Source of the DNA: Sulfurimonas sp.
GTDB taxonomy: Bacteria > Campylobacterota > Campylobacteria > Campylobacterales > Sulfurimonadaceae
Reading direction: 5' to 3'
DNA: 62,970 nt
NCBI GenBank assembly: GCA_028044295.1
Contig: JAOFSE010000012.1
Coordinates: forward strand, 1 to 62,970
The translations under genes and the position numbers were made by a program. This document shows positions 1 through 8,446 of the stretch, piece after piece. The notes under the pieces were generated by a model. It saw nothing but the letters and a program-made list of their open reading frames with translations. It was not told the DNA's origin and searched no databases. The stretch's first letter is position 1. Every line of letters starts with the position of its first letter.

Positions 1-301
1 GTTTTATAGCTATATTTCCATCTATTACTTTAGAGTTTATAACTACATCCACACTTCTTTTTAAAATGGAATGCGTACCCTCTATTAAAAATATATGTGA
101 AGAATCTACGTTTACTTTTAGAAATATTTCATTTATATTTAGTGTGAATTCATCTATTTTTACATCGTATTTCGTATTGGAGTTCACCTGCTCTTCTAAA
201 ATTGGTCTCACAATATCATTGCCAAACACTGTAAAAAGTATAGTGTATATACTTAAAATACAAATCGTTACAATCCCAACAAACCACCATAAATACTTCA
301 T
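1..301 (-). CDS. N-terminal fragment of a membrane-anchored AsmA-like protein (partial)
   Basis: An open frame starts at an ATG (complement of 299-301) and runs off the left edge after 100 codons, so only the N-terminus is seen. An upstream GGAGCTAAT gives a ribosome binding site. Residues 4-24 are a hydrophobic anchor (starting MKYLWWFVGIV). They are followed by a polar stretch with alternating hydrophobic residues (KYDVKIDEFTLNINEIFLKV), which looks like the beta-rich start of AsmA/DUF748-type envelope proteins. That family call is inference from pattern only. The gene is divergent from grpE and shares its upstream region, so it could be affected by the operators there. Confidence 0.5.
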   Translation of the reverse strand, partial: MKYLWWFVGIVTICILSIYTILFTVFGNDIVRPILEEQVNSNTKYDVKIDEFTLNINEIFLKVNVDSSHIFLIEGTHSILKRSVDVVINSKVIDGNIAIK

Positions 302-366
302 ATTAGCTCCATTAAATGTATATTGAAATCATACAGTAATTTACTTTTATTTTAAAATAAATTATA

Positions 367-445
367 CTTGACTCAATGTGACTCAACTTAATTGCATAAA
401 AAAACTAAACTAATACTTGACATTGTTACACTCAATGTGTATAAT
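367..445 (+). promoter_or_regulatory. grpE-dnaK promoter with two HspR (HAIR)-like operators
   Basis: TTGACA at 417-422 and TATAAT at 440-445 are separated by exactly 17 bases, a perfect sigma-70 consensus. CTTGACT-N7-ACTCAAC (367-387) and CTTGACA-N7-ACTCAAT (416-436) match the HspR inverted repeat CTTGAGT-N7-ACTCAAG with the right 7-base spacing, with one or two mismatches per half-site. The second overlaps the -35 box and spacer, where a bound repressor would block RNA polymerase. No CIRCE (HrcA) element and no hrcA gene are seen next to grpE. Confidence 0.65.
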
Positions 446-499
446 TGTGTCATATATTTACAAAACATATAAATTTATATAAGGAGTTAATTAATAATC

Positions 500-1060
500 A
501 TGTCTAATAAACCTGAAGAAGAATTACAAGAAGAAGTTATTGACAATACAGATGAAACTGTAGAAGCTTACGATGATGCAGATGCAGAGTCTGAAGCAGT
601 TGAAAATGAATTTGACTTACTACAAAATGAGCTAAATGAGTTCAAAGACAAGTATGCTCGTGTTCATGCTGATTTTGATAACATCAAAAAAAGACTAGAG
701 CGTGAAAAATATACTGCAGTTGAATACTCTAACGAGAAATTTGCTAAAGATATGATTCCAGTTATGGATGCACTTGATGGTGCTATGAAGTCTATAGAAA
801 CTGATGCTGATAAAGCTGAACTGTTTGATAAACTAAAAGAAGGTATTGAGCTTACACATAAACAGTTCCTTACATCATTAGAAAAACACGGTGTAACTGT
901 TGTTGCTCACGATGAACCATTTGACCCTAACATTCATAATGCTGTTCAAGCTGTTGATAGTGAAGATGTTGAATCAGGGCAAATTGTTCAAACTTTTCAA
1001 ACTGGATATAAATATAAAGATAGACCACTGCGTGAAGCAATGGTAATAGTTGCTAACTAG
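500..1060 (+). CDS. grpE: Nucleotide exchange factor GrpE
   Basis: GrpE (186 aa) is the cytoplasmic co-chaperone that drives ADP release from DnaK. The protein has the family layout: an acidic disordered N-terminus (residues 1-40), a long coiled-coil dimerisation helix (about 40-100, including EFKDKYARVHADFDNIKKRL), and the C-terminal beta domain with the signature around HNAVQAV...QTGYKYKDRPLREAMVIVAN. Length is normal. An AAGGAG motif lies at 481-486, slightly far from the ATG at 500. dnaK follows 47 bases downstream on the same strand, and the two should be co-transcribed from the HAIR-regulated promoter. Confidence 0.96.
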   Translation: MSNKPEEELQEEVIDNTDETVEAYDDADAESEAVENEFDLLQNELNEFKDKYARVHADFDNIKKRLEREKYTAVEYSNEKFAKDMIPVMDALDGAMKSIETDADKAELFDKLKEGIELTHKQFLTSLEKHGVTVVAHDEPFDPNIHNAVQAVDSEDVESGQIVQTFQTGYKYKDRPLREAMVIVAN

Positions 1061-1107
1061 TTAATTAGTAAAAATAAATAAAAATTATTAAATAAAAAGG
1101 AAATAAT

Positions 1108-2994
1108 ATGTCAAAAGTAATAGGAATAGATCTAGGTACTACAAATAGTTGTGTTGCAGTTTACGAAGGTGGTGAAGCTAAAATCATCCCAAATGCAGAG
1201 GGTAAAAACACTACTCCTTCAGTAGTAGCGTTTACAGATAAAGGTGATGTTCTAGTTGGTGATCCAGCAAAACGTCAAGCTATCACAAATCCAGAAAAGA
1301 CTATCTCATCAATCAAGAGAATTATGGGTCTAATGATGGACGAAGAAAACGCTAAAGCAGCTCATGACAAAGTTACGTATAACATTGTAAACAAAGACGG
1401 TGCTGCTTGTGTTGATGTTGCTGGTAAAATTTACACTCCACAAGAGATATCTGCTAAGATTCTTACAAAACTAAAAGAAGATGCAGAAGCATATGTTGGT
1501 TCAACTATTACTGATGCAGTAATTACAGTTCCTGCTTACTTCAATGATGCTCAAAGAAAAGCAACAAAAGATGCTGGTACAATCGCTGGCCTTAATGTTC
1601 TTCGTATTATCAATGAGCCAACTGCATCTGCACTAGCTTATGGTTTAGAGTCTAAATCAGAAGAAAACGTACTTGTTTATGACCTTGGAGGTGGAACATT
1701 TGATGTTACAACTCTAGAGATTTCTGATGGTACTTTCGAAGTTCTTTCAACTGATGGTAATGCATTCCTAGGTGGTGATGACTTTGATAACAAAATCGTT
1801 GATATGCTAAACGACGAGTTCAAAAACTCTCACGGAATCGAACTTAAAAATGACAAAATGGCTCTTCAACGTCTAAAAGATGCTGCTGAAAATGCTAAAA
1901 AAGAGTTATCTTCATCTCAAGAGACTGAAATTAATTTACCATTCATTACTATGACAGAAGCTGGTCCACAGCATTTAGTTGTAAAACTTACTCGTGCTAA
2001 GTTTGAAGGTATGATTTCTACACTTATTGATGAGACTATTGAGCATATTAAAGTAGCTATGGATGAGTCAGACTTATCAAACAGTGAAATCAAAGAGATT
2101 ATCATGGTTGTTGGTTCTACTCGTGTTCCAGCAGCTCAAGAAGCTGTTTCTAAATACTTCGGTGGTAAAGACCTAAACAAAGGTGTTAACCCTGATGAAG
2201 TTGTTGCTGCTGGTGCTGCTATCCAAGGTGGTGTTTTAAGAGGAGATGTTAAAGATGTTCTACTTCTTGATGTTACTCCATTATCACTTGGTATCGAGAC
2301 TCTTGGTGGAGTTATGACTAAGATTATTGAAAAAGGAACTACAATTCCTGTTAAAAAATCTCAAGTTTTCTCAACTGCAGAAGACAACCAACCAGCTGTA
2401 TCTATCTCTGTTGGTCAAGGTGAAAGAGAATTCGCTAAAGATAACAAATCTCTAGGTCTATTTGAGCTTGGTGATATTCCTGCTGCACCACGTGGTGTGC
2501 CTCAAATTGAAGTAACTTTTGACATCGATGCAAATGGTATCTTAACTGTTAGTTCAACTGACAAAGGTACTGGTAAGTCTCAGTCAATCACTATCTCTGG
2601 TTCATCTGGACTAAGTGAAGAAGAAATTGAGAAAATGGTTCAAGATGCAGAATCTCACAAAGCTGAAGATGAAACAAGAAAAGCAATGGTTGATTTAAGA
2701 AATCAAGCTGACGCACTAATCGCTCAAACTGAAAAATCAGTAGAAGAGATGGGTGAAAAACTAGAAGCTGAAGAAAAAGCTAAAATCGAAGCTGCAATTA
2801 CTGATCTTAAAGACACTCTAAAAGATGAGTCTGCGACTAAAGAACAAATCGAAGAGAAAGTAAAAGTACTTACTGAAGCTAGTCATAAAATGGCTGAACA
2901 AATGTACAAAGACAAAGAAGGTGGCGAGCAAGGCGAAGCTGATCAAGCTAAGAAAAAAGATGACGAAGACGTTATCGACGCTGAGATAGAGTAG
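1108..2994 (+). CDS. dnaK: Molecular chaperone DnaK (Hsp70)
   Basis: This is a full-length Hsp70 of 628 aa. The N-terminal ATPase domain shows phosphate-1 [18 protein letters not shown] at residues 5-22, the phosphate-2 segment [11 protein letters not shown] and the adenosine motif MVVGSTRVP. The interdomain linker [16 protein letters not shown] is followed by the substrate-binding beta sandwich and helical lid. The tail ends acidic ([10 protein letters not shown]), as in bacterial DnaK that works with DnaJ and GrpE. A clear AAAAGGAAATAAT ribosome binding site precedes the ATG. It is the last gene of the heat-shock operon and is followed by a hairpin shared with the convergent gene. Confidence 0.98.
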   Translation: MSKVIGIDLGTTNSCVAVYEGGEAKIIPNAEGKNTTPSVVAFTDKGDVLVGDPAKRQAITNPEKTISSIKRIMGLMMDEENAKAAHDKVTYNIVNKDGAACVDVAGKIYTPQEISAKILTKLKEDAEAYVGSTITDAVITVPAYFNDAQRKATKDAGTIAGLNVLRIINEPTASALAYGLESKSEENVLVYDLGGGTFDVTTLEISDGTFEVLSTDGNAFLGGDDFDNKIVDMLNDEFKNSHGIELKNDKMALQRLKDAAENAKKELSSSQETEINLPFITMTEAGPQHLVVKLTRAKFEGMISTLIDETIEHIKVAMDESDLSNSEIKEIIMVVGSTRVPAAQEAVSKYFGGKDLNKGVNPDEVVAAGAAIQGGVLRGDVKDVLLLDVTPLSLGIETLGGVMTKIIEKGTTIPVKKSQVFSTAEDNQPAVSISVGQGEREFAKDNKSLGLFELGDIPAAPRGVPQIEVTFDIDANGILTVSSTDKGTGKSQSITISGSSGLSEEEIEKMVQDAESHKAEDETRKAMVDLRNQADALIAQTEKSVEEMGEKLEAEEKAKIEAAITDLKDTLKDESATKEQIEEKVKVLTEASHKMAEQMYKDKEGGEQGEADQAKKKDDEDVIDAEIE

Positions 2995-3016
2995 TAACAA
3001 CTACTCTATCCATCTT

Positions 3017-3039
3017 TACATGTAGAGTTTCTACATGTA
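3017..3039. terminator. Bidirectional hairpin between dnaK and the CBS-GGDEF gene
   Basis: TACATGTAGA (3017-3026) and TCTACATGTA (3030-3039) form a perfect 10-bp stem with a 3-base loop, between the convergent dnaK and minus-strand gene ends. Each arm is itself a copy of the window-wide TACATGTA motif. The flanking T-run is short, so terminator strength is uncertain. Confidence 0.6.
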
Positions 3040-3044
3040 CTTAT

Positions 3045-4385
3045 TTAATCCGTTAAATCATTCTCTGTTTTAACACAATTTCTTCCAGAATTTTTAGCTA
3101 GATACAGTGCATTATCTGCTCTATTAATTACACTAACCATTTCATCACCTTCAACAACTTGTGAGACACCAAAACTACATGTAATATGTCCAACGACATC
3201 AAGTTCTACACTTTCTATATTAATTCTTAACTTTTCTGCTAATTTATATGCTGTTTCTAAACTAGAGGTAGGGAGTAAAACTATAAACTCTTCACCACCC
3301 CATCTACATACGATATCAATATTTCTTAATGTCTTTAATAATACATGAGATACTTGTACAAGTACTTTATCACCTGTATTGTGTCCAAAACTATCATTAA
3401 CATTTTTAAAATGATCAATATCCATTATTAGCAAAGACAAGTCATTATGTCTTTGAATCATTGATTTATAAGATGAGAGATATAGTTCAGAGAATTTATG
3501 TCTATTATACAGACCTGTTAATAAGTCTGTTGAAGCTTTAATCTCAAACTCTTTATTTTGGTTTTCAAGCAAATTATTTATTTCACTTAACTCTGCTTGA
3601 TACTCTTTCATTAAAATAGCCCACTTTGCATATGTCAAAGAGATTAATTCTTTTTGAGATATTACACCTGCGATATCTCCATTTTCATTTACTACAACAA
3701 CTCTCTTATAATGTTTTTCTTTAACAAAAACTAGGGCATCTTTTATTGAAGATGTGTTAATAATAGTATCCACAGGTGATGACATATGTGCACTAATAGG
3801 TAAAGATAGTTCCTCTCTATGTTTAATTAAGCGCATTACATCTTTTGTCGTCAAAATACCTATAGGTTTGTTATCTTCAACAATTACTACATTGTCAAAT
3901 AAGTTATTTATCATATCAGTAAGTAGAATTGAAGTTATCTCATTTTTACTTACCCACTTCATTCTTTTTCCAAGTTTCAAAAAGTCTTGTAACGTGTAGT
4001 TGTCCATTAAAGTATCTGGGTCAATATTGCTAGTAATATCTGTATGGGTAACAATACCGTAAAGTGAATTATCTTTATTTAGCACACATATATATTCTAT
4101 ATCGTTATTTAAATATTCTAATGCATCTAAAATATTACGTTTTTTATCTATTGTAGATACTTCTTTAAGATTAAGCTTACTAAGTTTTTCATCTAAACAG
4201 ATTGTTTTAGACTCAATATCTAATACATCTAATACTGTTAAAATAAAAAACTTATCATTATCTACTACAATCACATTTCTATGTTCATGCTTTAACATCA
4301 CATCGATAGCTTTGTTAATAGTATCTGTTATTTGTACGGTAGCAAGATCTTTAGTGGCTATATCACCAATTGAGGGAAACTTCAT
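3045..4385 (-). CDS. Diguanylate cyclase with four tandem CBS domains
   Basis: The 446-aa protein has an N-terminal half with four CBS-like repeats in two Bateman pairs (about residues 8-60, 66-122, 130-186 and 195-250; for example NVIVVDNDK, NVVIVEDNKPIGILTTKDV and RVVVVNENGDIAGVISQKEL). These usually bind adenine nucleotides such as AMP, ATP or S-adenosylmethionine. After a helical linker comes a GGDEF domain (about 290-446) with an intact active-site GGEEF and an RNID inhibitory I-site five residues before it. It should therefore make c-di-GMP and be product-inhibited. There is no membrane segment, so it is cytoplasmic. It lies just downstream of folP (12-base gap) and may be the last gene of that minus-strand run. 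The nucleotide-sensing role is inference. Confidence 0.9.
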   Translation of the reverse strand: MKFPSIGDIATKDLATVQITDTINKAIDVMLKHEHRNVIVVDNDKFFILTVLDVLDIESKTICLDEKLSKLNLKEVSTIDKKRNILDALEYLNNDIEYICVLNKDNSLYGIVTHTDITSNIDPDTLMDNYTLQDFLKLGKRMKWVSKNEITSILLTDMINNLFDNVVIVEDNKPIGILTTKDVMRLIKHREELSLPISAHMSSPVDTIINTSSIKDALVFVKEKHYKRVVVVNENGDIAGVISQKELISLTYAKWAILMKEYQAELSEINNLLENQNKEFEIKASTDLLTGLYNRHKFSELYLSSYKSMIQRHNDLSLLIMDIDHFKNVNDSFGHNTGDKVLVQVSHVLLKTLRNIDIVCRWGGEEFIVLLPTSSLETAYKLAEKLRINIESVELDVVGHITCSFGVSQVVEGDEMVSVINRADNALYLAKNSGRNCVKTENDLTD

Positions 4386-4396
4386 AAACTGCCTTA

Positions 4397-5539
4397 TTAT
4401 ATATTGTCTATTTCTTTTTGTACCTTCAAGGCTTGCATGTGTTCATAAACGTCATGAACTCTAACAATAGAAGCACCATTTCTTATAGATTCCATATGTA
4501 GTGTAAGCGTGCCAGCCAACCTATTTTCTGGTAGTGATGAAGATATTTTGTCAATCATCGACTTTCTAGAAGCACCAACCAACAAAGGCTTTTTAAGAGT
4601 TAAAAAATGACCTAAATGCTTGATTAAAGTTAGATTATCTTCAAGGCTCTTTCCAAAACCTATGCCTATATCTACTATTATATCACTTATCCCAAAAGAT
4701 TCAGCTTTTTGTATTCTAGCCTCAAAAAATGAGTATATATCAGTTAAAATATTTTCATAACTAGGATTATTTTGCATATTTGTAGGATTACCTTGCATAT
4801 GCATAATTACAGCTGTCGCATTATATGAAGCACATAGTCTACAGACCTCATCATTCTCTAAACCTGTAATATCATTTACAATAGAAAAACCACCTTTTAG
4901 AGCGTACTCTATTACCTTAGGCTCGTAAGAATCTATACTAAACTTACACTTCTCGTAAAGCTTCTCTTTTTTTATAACATCTACGATAGGCTGAACTCTT
5001 TGTAGCTCTTCTTCTACCTCTACTGACAAAGAGTTAGGAGCAGATGAAACACCACCGATATCAATAATTGTAGCACCGTCATTTATCATATTCTTGATAG
5101 CTTCAATCGCATCGTCACTACGAAATCTTGATTCTGAAAAGAAGCTATCATCATTAGCATTTATTACACCCATAACATCTACATGTAGAGGTTTCTTTAC
5201 TTTCACAATCTCTTGAAGTTGGTGGGCTAAATCTTTTAATCCAAATGGTTGAGCTAACTCTTTTTTACCAAGAGTTTTTAACTGAGCTGTAGTTGCTATA
5301 AGAATACAGTCTACTTCAGGTGTACGAGCTAAAACAGTTCCTCTTGGTACTGCTAAATCAGCTCCTATGCTTAAAGCATCTTGTTTTAGTATATTTGCCG
5401 CGCCTACATGTAAGTCTCTGATAGAAAGAATATGTAACGAAGCTTTAGATGAAAGAATGCTAATTCCACCACTGTCGACACCAAGTTCTTTTATATACTT
5501 TTTAGCATCAATACTATTTGAGAGTACCTCAACCTGCAT
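4397..5539 (-). CDS. folP: Dihydropteroate synthase with N-terminal extension
   Basis: It condenses p-aminobenzoate with 6-hydroxymethyl-7,8-dihydropterin pyrophosphate in folate synthesis. The TIM-barrel motifs are present: DVMGVINANDDSFFSE (usually MGILNVTPDSF), TIIDIGGVSSAP, FSIDSYEP, IVNDITGL, DIGIGFGKS and LLVGASRKSMI. The C-terminal barrel is preceded by about 115 residues not found in typical 270-aa DHPS. Long FolP forms are known from Helicobacter, so this is a phylum trait rather than a fusion artefact. I chose the ATG at 5539 (MQVEVLSNS); a TTG 15 bases upstream at 5554 is possible but has no better ribosome binding site. It overlaps the holB end by 11 bases, which implies translational coupling. 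Confidence 0.92.
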   Translation of the reverse strand: MQVEVLSNSIDAKKYIKELGVDSGGISILSSKASLHILSIRDLHVGAANILKQDALSIGADLAVPRGTVLARTPEVDCILIATTAQLKTLGKKELAQPFGLKDLAHQLQEIVKVKKPLHVDVMGVINANDDSFFSESRFRSDDAIEAIKNMINDGATIIDIGGVSSAPNSLSVEVEEELQRVQPIVDVIKKEKLYEKCKFSIDSYEPKVIEYALKGGFSIVNDITGLENDEVCRLCASYNATAVIMHMQGNPTNMQNNPSYENILTDIYSFFEARIQKAESFGISDIIVDIGIGFGKSLEDNLTLIKHLGHFLTLKKPLLVGASRKSMIDKISSSLPENRLAGTLTLHMESIRNGASIVRVHDVYEHMQALKVQKEIDNI

Positions 5540-6155
5540 TCTTGTCACCAACAAAACTCATCAAGATAAGAGCTAAAACACTTTGTGGTCTAGAGTTTAA
5601 CTCTAAAAGCCTATAAGCCTTATCAAAATTATCTAACTGCTGCGTAGATAAAATCAACATATCTACCACCGTAGCTCTATGGTATAAAGCTTCAATAAAA
5701 GTCTTTGCCTCACTCTTTTTAATTCTTGCATGCTCTTTTAAAAATGAAAACACCTCTTCATAATCTAATCTTGCAAGATTAATCTCAAGACTAACTACAT
5801 TGTGAGTAGTTTCTCCTTTTAGTATTGGAAGACGAGAACGAACAGTAGGAAGAAGATTTGACTTTGTTGGGGAAATAATTATAAACTCTATATTAGTAGG
5901 TGGTTCTTCTAAAACTTTTAGAAGTGAATTCTGAGCAACATTTGTAAAACTACTTGAACCAATAATAATATACTTTGTTTGTGATTCGCTTATATAAGAT
6001 TCTGCAACTACTGCTTTTGCATGTTCTATTTTAAAATCTTCTTCTATAAACCTAACTACACGAAAAGGTTTTAACTCTTGAGAGAGTCTTTCAAATTCTG
6101 CTTCAATATCACTTGATATTAATATATGACCTTTGAGTGAATCATGAAGTGACAT
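5529..6155 (-). CDS. holB: DNA polymerase III delta' subunit, short Campylobacterota form
   Basis: A 208-aa clamp-loader subunit homologue. The central motif QNSLLKVLEEPPTNIEFIII followed by LLPTVRSRLPIL is the conserved delta'/gamma sequence (sensor and SRC-like arginine region). The protein is much shorter than E. coli delta' (about 334 aa) and lacks a visible Walker A and zinc finger. It therefore fits a delta' that does not hydrolyse ATP but loads the beta clamp together with DnaX and HolA. It overlaps hobA upstream by 14 bases and folP downstream, placing replication genes inside a metabolic operon. The same order hobA-holB-folP is recalled from H. pylori HP1230-HP1232. Confidence 0.82.
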   Translation of the reverse strand: MSLHDSLKGHILISSDIEAEFERLSQELKPFRVVRFIEEDFKIEHAKAVVAESYISESQTKYIIIGSSSFTNVAQNSLLKVLEEPPTNIEFIIISPTKSNLLPTVRSRLPILKGETTHNVVSLEINLARLDYEEVFSFLKEHARIKKSEAKTFIEALYHRATVVDMLILSTQQLDNFDKAYRLLELNSRPQSVLALILMSFVGDKNAG

Positions 6156-6699
6156 CTACCTCTCCAAACATAGAAGCATTAATAGACAAGTCAAGTAGAC
6201 GGTACAGCTGAAGTAATTTAATATCTAATTCTTTATCAAATGATTTGAGATTAAAAGCGTTCTGATACTCTTCATCAAACATCCAAAAATAGCTTGTATC
6301 TTTTCTTTTAGCAATGTCAGCTCGCTTATCATCGCCACTACCTATATACCAAAAGAAATAATTATCTTTTGTAGCTAGAGATATCATATCTTCAACAATA
6401 TTAATCATCTCTCCACCATTTACATTATTGTAATGAGCATATAAACTATAGATACTTACAACTGGTAAAAGAGGACGATCAAGTTTTTCGCTATTTATAT
6501 TTGTAATAATATACTTTTCAAGCCACTTTCTTTTGTCGTCAGTGATTAAAATAATAGTCTTGCCATTTAAAATTTGTTCTAGTGCTAGAGACGTTGCAAT
6601 AGTCCAGTCAAATCTTTGCTCTTCTAACCAAGAGAAGCTACTTCCCTCTTCTCTAATAGCGTCAAGACTCCACTGTGCAAACTCTCCTGTATTAGGCAT
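6142..6699 (-). CDS. hobA: HobA, DnaA-associated replication initiation factor
   Basis: The 185-aa protein matches HobA, the Campylobacterota-specific factor that tetramerises and binds DnaA domain I to help build the orisome. It is functionally and structurally related to DiaA. The visible family pattern is an N-terminal helix (FAQWSLDAIREEG, SFSWLEEQRFDWT), an alternating beta/alpha sugar-isomerase-like core (GKTIILITDD, LLPVVSIYSLY), and an acidic tail. The neighbours lysC upstream (7-base gap) and holB downstream (14-base overlap) match the H. pylori locus. The name rests on remembered family sequence plus position, not a search. Confidence 0.85.
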   Translation of the reverse strand: MPNTGEFAQWSLDAIREEGSSFSWLEEQRFDWTIATSLALEQILNGKTIILITDDKRKWLEKYIITNINSEKLDRPLLPVVSIYSLYAHYNNVNGGEMINIVEDMISLATKDNYFFWYIGSGDDKRADIAKRKDTSYFWMFDEEYQNAFNLKSFDKELDIKLLQLYRLLDLSINASMFGEVDVTS

Positions 6700-6706
6700 A
6701 ATTTGG

Positions 6707-7918
6707 TTACTTATCTAACTCGTAAGCATTATGAAGGCTTCTAACAGCTAACTCTGCATACTTTTCATCTATAACCATAGAAACTTTAATCTCTGAAGTT
6801 GAAATCATGTTGATATTTATGTTCTCATCTGCCATTGTTGAAAATGCTTTTGCTGCAACACCAGTGTGAGACTTCATCCCAACACCAACAACAGAAACCT
6901 TACAAATTTTTTCATTGTAAGAGTCGTCTTTAATATCACCACTCTCAACAAATGCATCCACAACACCTTTAGCATCATTCAAGTCACCAACAGGAACAGT
7001 AAAGTCAATATTTGTAGTTCCATCATGAGCTTTATTTTGAATAATAACATCAATATTTACTTCTGCATCTGCTAATTTATTAAAAATTTCAGAAGCAATT
7101 CCTGGCTTATCTATCACACCCATTAACGATATACGAGCTTGATTTTTATCTAATGCGATTCCGCTTACTAATGGTGCTTCCATAATATTTTCTTCCTTAG
7201 TTATTAATGTTCCCTCTTCATTTGAAAAGCTTGTTCTTGTTACTAAATTTACATTTAATTTTTTTGCTAACTCTACTGAACGATTTTGTAGTACTTTCGC
7301 ACCTAAAGATGCCAATTCTAACATCTCATCATAAGATATGTTGTCAAGCTTTTTAGCTTTAGGTTCTATGCGTGGGTCAGTAGTGTAAATACCACTAACA
7401 TCAGTATAAATCTCACATAAATCAGCTTTAATAGCACCAGCTATAGCAACTGCTGAAAGGTCACTTCCACCACGTCCAAGAGTTGTCACATCACCATTTT
7501 CATTAACACCTTGAAAACCAGCTACTACAACTATTTTACCCTCTTTTATGTTTTCGTTCATCACCTCTGGGTTAATCTCTTCTATACGTGCTTTAGTATG
7601 AGAGTTGTCTGTAACTATTCCAGCTTTTCTACCTGTCATAGCAACTGCAGGTAAACCCATCTCATTAAGTGCAATTGAAAGGAGTGAAGCTGTTACTCTC
7701 TCGCCTGAGCTTAGAAGCATATCCATCTCTGCTCTACTTGCATTTTTAGAAAAATGTTCTGCATAACCAACAAGTTTATTAGTCTCTCCACTCATTGCAG
7801 ATACAACAACAACTACATCGTTACCATCTTTTTTTGTAGCGCTTACACGATTTGCAACATTTTGAATACGATCCAAATCTCCAACACTAGTTCCACCGAA
7901 TTTTTGTACTATTAACAT
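6707..7918 (-). CDS. lysC: Aspartate kinase
   Basis: The 403-aa enzyme phosphorylates aspartate, the first step to lysine/diaminopimelate, threonine and methionine. The N-terminal kinase domain has VQKFGGTSVGDLDRI (residues 4-18), TLGRGGSDLSAVAIA and the DPR-containing loop (TDPRIEPKAKKL). Two C-terminal ACT domains (about 260-330 and 340-400) are the feedback-inhibitor sites. Length is that of a monofunctional class I aspartokinase. Its ATG abuts the nudH stop directly (nudH ends at 7919), so the two are co-transcribed and probably coupled. Confidence 0.97.
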   Translation of the reverse strand: MLIVQKFGGTSVGDLDRIQNVANRVSATKKDGNDVVVVVSAMSGETNKLVGYAEHFSKNASRAEMDMLLSSGERVTASLLSIALNEMGLPAVAMTGRKAGIVTDNSHTKARIEEINPEVMNENIKEGKIVVVAGFQGVNENGDVTTLGRGGSDLSAVAIAGAIKADLCEIYTDVSGIYTTDPRIEPKAKKLDNISYDEMLELASLGAKVLQNRSVELAKKLNVNLVTRTSFSNEEGTLITKEENIMEAPLVSGIALDKNQARISLMGVIDKPGIASEIFNKLADAEVNIDVIIQNKAHDGTTNIDFTVPVGDLNDAKGVVDAFVESGDIKDDSYNEKICKVSVVGVGMKSHTGVAAKAFSTMADENININMISTSEIKVSMVIDEKYAELAVRSLHNAYELDK

Positions 7919-8389
7919 CTAAAGTAGACCCTCATCTTTAAAATAACTTATTACACTCTCATATACATCTTTTTTAAAACTAGCACTTATGTCTAGTACT
8001 TCGTCAATACCAACAAACTTGTAGTCACTAAACTCTGGATGTTCAGTCTCTATATTTATCTTAGCATCAGATAGAAGTTTTACTAAAAAGTATCTCTGTT
8101 TTTGACCAATCCATGGTTCCATTTTAGCAGCTATTTTAGGAGGGAAATCATAAGACAACCACTCTGGGTATTCAGATATTATCTCAACCTTATCTGTGCC
8201 TATTTCCTCTTCAAGTTCACGGAAAAGTGCCTCTTGTACTTCTTCACCTTTGTCAATTCCACCTTGAGGGAACTGCCATACATCAGACAAATCATTTCTC
8301 TGTGCTAAAAAAATCTCTTTTTTTTGTGGGTAAGAGTTTGACACTATTATCATCGCTACATTAGGACGATATAAATCTTTTTTACTCAT
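7919..8389 (-). CDS. rppH: RNA pyrophosphohydrolase / Nudix hydrolase (RppH/NudH)
   Basis: The 156-aa Nudix protein has the complete box GGIDKGEEVQEALFRELEEE followed by IGT (GX5EX7REUXEEXGU), preceded by the RppH-type VWQFPQGG. Proteins of this type convert 5'-triphosphate RNA to monophosphate and also cleave dinucleoside polyphosphates (the Helicobacter/Campylobacter NudA/InvA activity). Which substrate dominates here cannot be told. It is the first gene of the minus-strand run nudH-lysC-hobA-holB-folP, starting 14 bases downstream of a strong -10 dyad at 8403-8434. Confidence 0.9.
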   Translation of the reverse strand: MSKKDLYRPNVAMIIVSNSYPQKKEIFLAQRNDLSDVWQFPQGGIDKGEEVQEALFRELEEEIGTDKVEIISEYPEWLSYDFPPKIAAKMEPWIGQKQRYFLVKLLSDAKINIETEHPEFSDYKFVGIDEVLDISASFKKDVYESVISYFKDEGLL

Positions 8390-8402
8390 AAATTCACTTC
8401 TA

Positions 8403-8434
8403 TTTTAGTATATAATTGCGCGATTATACTAAAA
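8403..8434 (-). promoter_or_regulatory. Palindromic promoter region upstream of nudH
   Basis: TTTTAGTATA (8403-8412) and TATACTAAAA (8425-8434) are perfect 10-bp inverted arms around TAATTGCGCGAT. The dyad holds a TATAAT on each strand (8411-8416 plus; complement of 8423-8428 minus). The minus one fits the nudH operon -10. The structure may also terminate the upstream EAL gene. Confidence 0.55.
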
Positions 8435-8446
8435 AAGCAATTAAAC

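Noticed and set aside
66..326. Plus-strand open frame of 86 codons at the left edge
   Set aside because: It is antisense to the minus-strand frame starting at 301, which has a ribosome binding site, membrane anchor and normal composition.
302..499. CIRCE (HrcA) operator upstream of grpE
   Set aside because: TTAGCACTC-N9-GAGTGCTAA is not present; the repeats fit the HspR type instead.
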